A stretch of DNA of 12,210 nucleotides. It comes from an uncultured Acidimicrobiales bacterium (GTDB lineage Bacteria > Actinomycetota > Acidimicrobiia > Acidimicrobiales > Iamiaceae). A model generated the notes under the pieces. That model saw nothing but the letters and a program-made list of their open reading frames with translations. It was not told where the DNA came from and searched no databases. Each line of letters opens with the position of its first letter. The stretch's first letter is position 1. Position numbers and translations under genes: made by a program. The stretch covers positions 1 to 12,210 of the forward strand of contig CALANQ010000017.1 of NCBI GenBank assembly GCA_937926025.1, written 5' to 3'. Positions 8,062 to 12,210 of this stretch are shown here, one piece after another.

Positions 8062-8080
8062 CCCGGCCTCCCCCGCCGGG
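8062..8080 (-). terminator. Possible hairpin terminator after the RNase J gene
   Basis: CCCGGC (8062-8067) and GCCGGG (8075-8080) form a 6-bp GC stem with a 7-base loop, 22 bases beyond the RNase J stop and just before the PHO box. There is no T-tract and the surrounding sequence is GC-rich, so a chance inverted repeat is quite possible. Its position between a housekeeping gene and a separately regulated gene makes a terminator sensible. Confidence 0.25.
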
Positions 8081-8102
8081 GTGACCTGCCGACCGGAGGG
8101 TC

Positions 8103-9764
8103 CTACAGGGACATCACCACGGGGACGATCATCGGCCGGCGCTTGGTGCGGTCGTTGACGAACTTGCCGGCCTTCTTGCGGACGACCCGCTGGAGCGTCT
8201 CGCTGTCGTGGTCGCCCTTCTCGAGCGCCCCCATCACCGCGTCGGCGATGAGCTTGCGCATCTCCTCGAGGAGGTCCTCGGCCTCATCGGCGTAGATCCA
8301 GCCGCGGGTGATGACCTCGGGGCCCGTGATGATCTCGGCGGCGTCGTGGTCGACGGTGACGATGACCACCACGACCCCCTCCTCGGCCAGCACCTGGCGG
8401 TCCCGGATGACGCCGTGGCCGACGTCGCCCACGATGCCGTCGACGTAGAGGTAGGGCGCGGGGACCGAGCCGGCTCGCTCGATGCCGTCGTCGGTGAGGC
8501 GGACGATGTCGCCGTCCTCGCAGACCAGCACGTTGGCGTCGCGCACGCCCATGGTGCGGGCCAGCTCGGCGTGGGCCTGCATGTGGCGGTACTCGCCGTG
8601 CACCGGGACCATGAACTCGGGTCGGATGACCGAGATGAGGGTCTTGATCTCCTCGGCCTTGGCGTGGCCGGTGGCGTGGACGTCGTGCAGGCCGGAGTGC
8701 ACCACCCGGACGCCGATGCGGGCCATGGAGTTGATGACGTTGGAGACGTTGGTCTCGTTGCCCGGGATCGGGTGCGACGACAGGATCACCGTGTCCTGGT
8801 CGTTGAGGGTGATCCACTTGCTCTCGTTGGCGGCCATCTTGGCCAACGCCGACATCGGTTCGCCCTGGGAGCCGGTGGAGATGATGCAGACCTGGCCCGG
8901 ATCGAGGTCCTTCACATCCTCGATGTCGAGCAGCTTGTTCTCGGGGATGGTGAGCAACCCCATCTCGCGGGCGACCCGCACGTTCTTCTTCATCGACAGC
9001 CCGAGCGTGGCGATGACCCGCCCGTTGGCGATGGCGGCGTCAGCGATCTGCTGCACCCGGTGCACGTGGCTGGCGAAGCAGGCGGTGATGATGCGCCGGC
9101 CCTTGTTGGCGGCGATGAGGTCCTCGAGCACCCGGCCCACGGAGCGCTCCGAGCGGGAGTGGCCGTGCTGGTCGGCGTTGGTGGAGTCCCCCAGCAGCAG
9201 GCGGACGCCCTCGTTCTGGGCGATGGCGCCCATGACGCCGAGATCGGTGAGGCGGCCGTCGACCGGCGTGAGGTCCAGCTTCCAGTCGCCCGTGTGGAGG
9301 ATGGTCCCCTGCGGCGTGTGGAAGGCGGTGGCGAAGCCGTGCGGCACCGAGTGGGTGACGGGGATGAACTCGCAGTCGAACGGGCCGAACCGCCGGCGCT
9401 CGTTGTCCTGCACGACGATGAGCTCGGTGCGGTCCATGAGCCCGGCCTCGTCGATGCGGTTCGAGGCGAAGCCGAGGCTGAGCGCCGAGCCGATGATGGG
9501 GAACGACAGCTCCCGCAGGGCGTAGGCCAGCGCGCCGTGGTGGTCCTCGTGGCCGTGGGTGATGACGCAGCCGACGATGTCGTCGTTGCGCTCCACCAGC
9601 CAGGAGAAGTCCGGCAGCACGAGGTCGATGCCGAGCATGTCGGCCTCGGGGAACATCAGGCCGCAGTCGAGCAGCATGATCTTCCCGTCGATCTCGATGG
9701 CCGCACAGTTGCGGCCGATGTCGCCCAGCCCACCCAGGAACGTGACGGAGACGGGAGCGGCCAT
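8103..9764 (-). CDS. rnj: Ribonuclease J
   Basis: A 553-residue metallo-beta-lactamase/beta-CASP ribonuclease, full length for the family. It acts in the cytoplasm in 5'-3' exonucleolytic and endonucleolytic RNA processing and decay. The ATG at 9764 shares its A with the TGA of dapA (TGATG), pointing to translational coupling; the open frame upstream belongs to dapA. The zinc-site motif HGHEDHHG is at 70-77, with further ligands at His138 (VTHS) and Asp160 (HTGDWK). STNA (194-197) and the beta-CASP motifs LSSHPIPGNE (328-337) and PVHGEYRH (387-394, catalytic-site His389) follow, then a C-terminal domain. The N-terminal TFLGGLGDIGRN (8-19) is typical of RNase J. No long disordered N-terminal extension is present, unlike in some streptomycete and mycobacterial homologues. 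The pairing with dapA is a conserved actinobacterial arrangement. Confidence 0.96.
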   Translation of the reverse strand: MAAPVSVTFLGGLGDIGRNCAAIEIDGKIMLLDCGLMFPEADMLGIDLVLPDFSWLVERNDDIVGCVITHGHEDHHGALAYALRELSFPIIGSALSLGFASNRIDEAGLMDRTELIVVQDNERRRFGPFDCEFIPVTHSVPHGFATAFHTPQGTILHTGDWKLDLTPVDGRLTDLGVMGAIAQNEGVRLLLGDSTNADQHGHSRSERSVGRVLEDLIAANKGRRIITACFASHVHRVQQIADAAIANGRVIATLGLSMKKNVRVAREMGLLTIPENKLLDIEDVKDLDPGQVCIISTGSQGEPMSALAKMAANESKWITLNDQDTVILSSHPIPGNETNVSNVINSMARIGVRVVHSGLHDVHATGHAKAEEIKTLISVIRPEFMVPVHGEYRHMQAHAELARTMGVRDANVLVCEDGDIVRLTDDGIERAGSVPAPYLYVDGIVGDVGHGVIRDRQVLAEEGVVVVIVTVDHDAAEIITGPEVITRGWIYADEAEDLLEEMRKLIADAVMGALEKGDHDSETLQRVVRKKAGKFVNDRTKRRPMIVPVVMSL

Positions 9765-10651
9765 CAGACGGCGTACCCCAGGTCGGCGAGCGTGGTGCGG
9801 GCGGCAGCATCGGTGCCGTCCGGGGCCGGGCCGAGCGGCAGGCGGCACTCGCCCACCGGGACGCCGAGCACGCCCATGGCCACCTTCACGGACTGCGAGA
9901 ACACGCACGTGTCGCTGTTCATGTAGGCGAAGCTGGCGGCCAGCTGGTCGTTGATCTGGCGGGCGCGGTGCAGGTCGCCCTTCTCGAACGCGGCGAACAT
10001 CTCGCCCTGGAGCTCCGCCGACCAGTGGGTGGCGACGCCGACCACGCCGACCGCGCCGTACGCCGCGAACCCGAGGCTGAGCGGCTCGTCGCCGCTGTAG
10101 ACCTCGAAGCCGTCGGGGGCGGCGGCGAGGAGGCGCCCGGCCCGGGACGGATCACCGCCGGCATCCTTGAGCGCCACGATGTTCGGGACGTCGTGGGCCA
10201 GCTCGACGATGGTGGCGGTCTCCAGCGGGCGGCCGGTGCGACCGGGCACGTCGTAGAGCATCACGGGCTTGTCGGTGGCTTCGGCCACGGCCCGGAAGTG
10301 GAGGGACAGGCCCTGCTGCGACGGCTTGTTGTAGTACGGCACCACGGCGAGGATGGCGTCCATCCCGGCCTCGGTGGCGGCCTCGGTCATCTCCACGCTG
10401 TGGGCGGTGTCGTTGGTGGTGGCGCCGGCGATGAGCGGCACGTCCACCGCGTCGCGCACCACCCGGAACAGCTCGATGCGCTCGGGATCGGTGAGCACGG
10501 CGCTCTCGCCGGTGGTGCCGGCCAGGACCAGCGCGTCGTTGCCGTGGTCCACCAGCCAGCGGGCCAGGTCGGCGGCCGCGCCGGCATCGAACGATCCGTC
10601 CGGGCCGAACGGGGTGACCATGGCGGAGATGACGGTTCCGAACCGGCCCAT
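9764..10651 (-). CDS. dapA: 4-hydroxy-tetrahydrodipicolinate synthase
   Basis: A 295-residue TIM-barrel enzyme that condenses pyruvate with aspartate semialdehyde, the first committed step to meso-diaminopimelate and lysine. It acts in the cytoplasm and supplies peptidoglycan cross-linking. I chose ATG 10651 (MGRFGTVISAMVTPF) because AAGGG lies about eight bases upstream and the family starts here; the open frame continues to 10777 without homology. AGTTGES (44-50) binds pyruvate. YYN is at 106-108, the catalytic tyrosine Tyr133 is in MLYDVPGRTG with Arg138, and the Schiff-base lysine Lys162 is in IVALKDAGGD. These fall almost exactly at the Escherichia coli enzyme positions (Tyr133, Arg138, Lys161). 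The other members of this aldolase family, N-acetylneuraminate lyase and sugar-acid aldolases, are less likely given the housekeeping context. It overlaps RNase J by one base and has a 174-base upstream gap for its own promoter. Confidence 0.95.
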   Translation of the reverse strand: MGRFGTVISAMVTPFGPDGSFDAGAAADLARWLVDHGNDALVLAGTTGESAVLTDPERIELFRVVRDAVDVPLIAGATTNDTAHSVEMTEAATEAGMDAILAVVPYYNKPSQQGLSLHFRAVAEATDKPVMLYDVPGRTGRPLETATIVELAHDVPNIVALKDAGGDPSRAGRLLAAAPDGFEVYSGDEPLSLGFAAYGAVGVVGVATHWSAELQGEMFAAFEKGDLHRARQINDQLAASFAYMNSDTCVFSQSVKVAMGVLGVPVGECRLPLGPAPDGTDAAARTTLADLGYAV

Positions 10652-10751
10652 CAGCTGTGCCCTTCGGTGCGTGCGCGCATGGTCCGACCCTACCGGCCCC
10701 GCCCCCACCGCTCCCGCAACGGTTCTCCACCGGTCCGGCGCCGGACGCGAA

Positions 10752-10778
10752 CGTGGGGTGGCACGAGGCCACCCCACG
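10752..10778 (-). terminator. Strong hairpin terminator of the TetR/di-iron operon
   Basis: CGTGGGGTGGC (10752-10762) and GCCACCCCACG (10768-10778) are perfect inverted repeats: an 11-bp stem with a 5-base loop. It begins 47 bases past the stop of the ferritin-like gene and lies ahead of dapA. No clear T-tract follows; only TTCG comes immediately after the stem. This is the most stable-looking hairpin in the window and the obvious transcriptional boundary between the two units. Confidence 0.7.
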
Positions 10779-10789
10779 GACGGTCGACC

Positions 10790-10802
10790 GGCGCAGGGCG
10801 CC
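10790..10802 (-). repeat. Short hairpin just after the di-iron gene stop
   Basis: GGCGC (10790-10794) and GCGCC (10798-10802) form a 5-bp stem with a 3-base loop, 23 bases beyond the stop at 10826 and directly ahead of the longer terminator hairpin. It could assist termination or protect the transcript 3' end. It is small enough to be chance in such GC-rich DNA. Confidence 0.25.
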
Positions 10803-10825
10803 GGCCCGGTTCCCCTGCGAACGGA

Positions 10826-11971
10826 TCAGGCGCTGAGCGAGGCGGCCGACTCCGACAGCTCGTCGTCGCCCAGGGCGAAGGACTGGTACTCGTCGCTGGT
10901 GTCGGTGAGGTCCTCGAACTGGATCACGCCCAGCTCCTCGAACCGGTGCCGCAGCCAGCCGTCGTTGCGGTCCAGCAGGCCGAGCTTCTTGCAGTTCGGC
11001 ACGATCTTGGTGAACAGCATCTGCTGGAAGAGCAGGCGGTTCGGGTTGTCGATGAGCAGCGGGAGGACCTCCTTGGGCTTGAGGCCCATGCGCTCCCACA
11101 CCTCCTGCTGCATGAAGCGGTCCCGCATACGCACCGCCGCTTCGAAGGCGAACTCCTGGCGCTCGAGCATCTCGGCGTCGGAGAGCTCGGCGTAGTACTC
11201 CTTCAGCGACAGCACGCCGAAGGCCACGTGGCGGGCCTCGTCGCTCATGACGTAGCGGAGCAGCTGCTTGAGGAGCGGCTCGGTGGTCATCTGGTGCATG
11301 AAGCCGAAGGCGGCGAGGGCGAGCCCCTCCACCATGATCTGCATGCCCAGGTAGGTCATGTCCCAGCGGGAGTCCTCGATGATGTCGTCGAGGAGCAGCC
11401 CGAGGTGGGCGTTGAGCGGGTAGTGGCCGTTGAGCTTGGTGTCGAGGTACTTGGCGAACACCTCGACGTGGCGGGCCTCGTCCATCACCTGCGTCGACGC
11501 GTAGTACTTGGCGTCGATCCACGGGACCGTCTCCACGATCTTGGCCGTGCAGATCAGGGCGCCCTGCTCGCCGTGCATGAACTGGCTGAGGCTCCAGTTC
11601 TGGAACTCCATGCCGAGCTTCATCCACTCGTTGTCACCCCAGTTGGCGAACGGCGTGTGGCTCAGGTCCATGTCGCCGAAGCTGCCCAGCGCCATGTTGT
11701 CCTTGGCCACCTGCTCCTGGTCGACCACGGTGTCCCACGGAAGGTCGGTCTCGCCGTTCCACATGGAGACCTTGGCCTTCTCGTACAGCTTGTTCAGGGC
11801 CGGCCGGCTGCCCTTCTCGTAGTCCCACGTGAAGATCGCGTCGGCGTTGTCCTTGACGACGCGCACCGCCTCATCCACGTCGGCGGCGGACACCGACATG
11901 ATGGCCTCGAGGTCGTTGATGTCGTCGCGGCCGATGAGCTGCTCGTTGGTGGAGGGGGTGGTGGTGGACAT
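10826..11971 (-). CDS. Ferritin-like di-iron carboxylate protein (R2/AurF-type fold)
   Basis: A 381-residue soluble protein with no signal peptide. ATG 11971 is supported by GAAGGG nine bases upstream. Two copies of a di-iron ligand pattern are visible: Glu135 (HGEQGAL) with DEARH at 164-168 (Glu165, His168), and Glu215 (VEGLALAAF) with DEARH at 244-248 (Glu245, His248). The spacing is identical, 30 residues from Glu to Glu in each half, giving the four-Glu/two-His site of ferritin-like oxygenases, R2 proteins and N-oxygenases. The region is helical, as the fold requires. The N-terminal 100 residues and the C-terminal 90 lie outside the four-helix core. No radical tyrosine or thioether partner can be assigned from the sequence alone. 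The TetR-like gene upstream ends 13 bases before this start, so a ligand-responsive operon is likely. Candidate activities are hydroxylation, desaturation or N-oxygenation of a small molecule. Superfamily firm, substrate unknown. Confidence 0.85.
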   Translation of the reverse strand: MSTTTPSTNEQLIGRDDINDLEAIMSVSAADVDEAVRVVKDNADAIFTWDYEKGSRPALNKLYEKAKVSMWNGETDLPWDTVVDQEQVAKDNMALGSFGDMDLSHTPFANWGDNEWMKLGMEFQNWSLSQFMHGEQGALICTAKIVETVPWIDAKYYASTQVMDEARHVEVFAKYLDTKLNGHYPLNAHLGLLLDDIIEDSRWDMTYLGMQIMVEGLALAAFGFMHQMTTEPLLKQLLRYVMSDEARHVAFGVLSLKEYYAELSDAEMLERQEFAFEAAVRMRDRFMQQEVWERMGLKPKEVLPLLIDNPNRLLFQQMLFTKIVPNCKKLGLLDRNDGWLRHRFEELGVIQFEDLTDTSDEYQSFALGDDELSESAASLSA

Positions 11972-11984
11972 GGGTGGAATCCCT

Positions 11985-12210
11985 TCAGGTGGGGCGGGGG
12001 GTGGAGGTGGAGACCGGCACGAGCGCCGGCAGGACGAAGGTGTCGATGAGGTTGCGGGCGTCGTGGATGACCGCCAGGTCGCGGCGCTCGTGGGGGTTGA
12101 ACAGGTAGGTGATGAACACGCGGGCGGCCCACTCGGCGGCCCACTCGGCCCGCTCGGGCGGCAGGAACCGCTCCAGGTGGGGGCCGAAGACCCGGCCCGT
12201 CTCCCGGTAG
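11985..12210 (-). CDS. TetR/AcrR-like regulator, C-terminal part only
   Basis: The last 74 codons of a gene entering from the right edge, ending in TGA at 11985-11987. The helical tail, with ARVFITYLFNPHERRDL (29-45) and LIDTFVLPAL (54-63), resembles the C-terminal ligand-binding/dimerisation domain of actinobacterial TetR regulators, where a similar Pro-x-x-R segment and a closing FVLPxL are common. The DNA-binding N-terminus is outside the window, so the assignment rests on this tail and on context. The stop codon overlaps the Shine-Dalgarno of the di-iron gene (TGAAGGG), 13 bases before its ATG, which implies co-transcription and probably translational coupling. It most likely controls this operon. 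Confidence 0.55.
   Translation of the reverse strand, partial: YRETGRVFGPHLERFLPPERAEWAAEWAARVFITYLFNPHERRDLAVIHDARNLIDTFVLPALVPVSTSTPRPT

Noticed and set aside
5803..8295. An 830-codon plus-strand open frame opposite phoX.
   Set aside because: It spans the gap after phoX and parts of the ftsK and RNase J genes, has repetitive composition and no recognisable domain. It is a GC shadow of the minus-strand genes.
10687..10692. TAGGGT (minus strand) as a -10 element for dapA.
   Set aside because: Well placed about 35 bases before the ATG, but the only TTG-type -35 candidate is 21 bases away. Plausible but not supportable alone.
9968..12049. A 693-codon plus-strand open frame opposite dapA and the di-iron gene.
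   Set aside because: It runs straight through the dapA/di-iron intergenic hairpins and is composed of His/Val/Leu/Gly-rich shadow sequence.

Overview
The window is very GC-rich, with G or C at most third codon positions, GTG as well as ATG starts, and densely packed genes. This fits a high-GC actinobacterium. The gene order dapA - RNase J - ftsK is the one known from Mycobacterium and other Actinobacteria. Protein style and gene mix suggest the Acidimicrobiia (Iamia/Ilumatobacter-like), but that placement is inference.

Layout, left to right. (1) A cupin gene (minus strand, C-terminus cut by the left edge) is divergent from a 730-residue exported protein (plus strand). The exported protein looks like an uncharacterised heparinase/alginate-lyase-like polysaccharide lyase. 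(2) That gene converges with a DUF4395 membrane protein gene (minus). (3) From here everything is on the minus strand and reads right to left. ftsK (DNA translocase) carries a one-base frameshift just before its Walker B strand. (4) A Tat-exported PhoX-type alkaline phosphatase gene has a two-unit PHO box upstream. (5) RNase J and dapA overlap by one base. (6) A ferritin-like di-iron protein follows the tail of a TetR-like regulator, which is cut by the right edge; these two look like one operon ended by a strong 11-bp hairpin.

How they work together. dapA and RNase J form a tight housekeeping unit (lysine/peptidoglycan precursor synthesis and RNA decay). ftsK, which normally lies close downstream, handles chromosome segregation at division. 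phoX sits between RNase J and ftsK as a separately controlled phosphate-starvation gene, with its own operator upstream and a candidate terminator downstream. The TetR/di-iron pair is a small self-contained unit of unknown substrate. The left-hand exported lyase-like protein and the cupin have no assigned pathway.

I found no RNA genes, insertion sequences, CRISPR arrays or phage genes. No stretch over 300 bases lacks a gene; the largest gaps are 197 bases (7906-8102) and 174 bases (10652-10825), and both hold regulatory structure. This is mostly ordinary chromosome. The items most worth a second look are the ftsK frameshift, the PHO box, the exported lyase-like protein and the TetR/di-iron operon.
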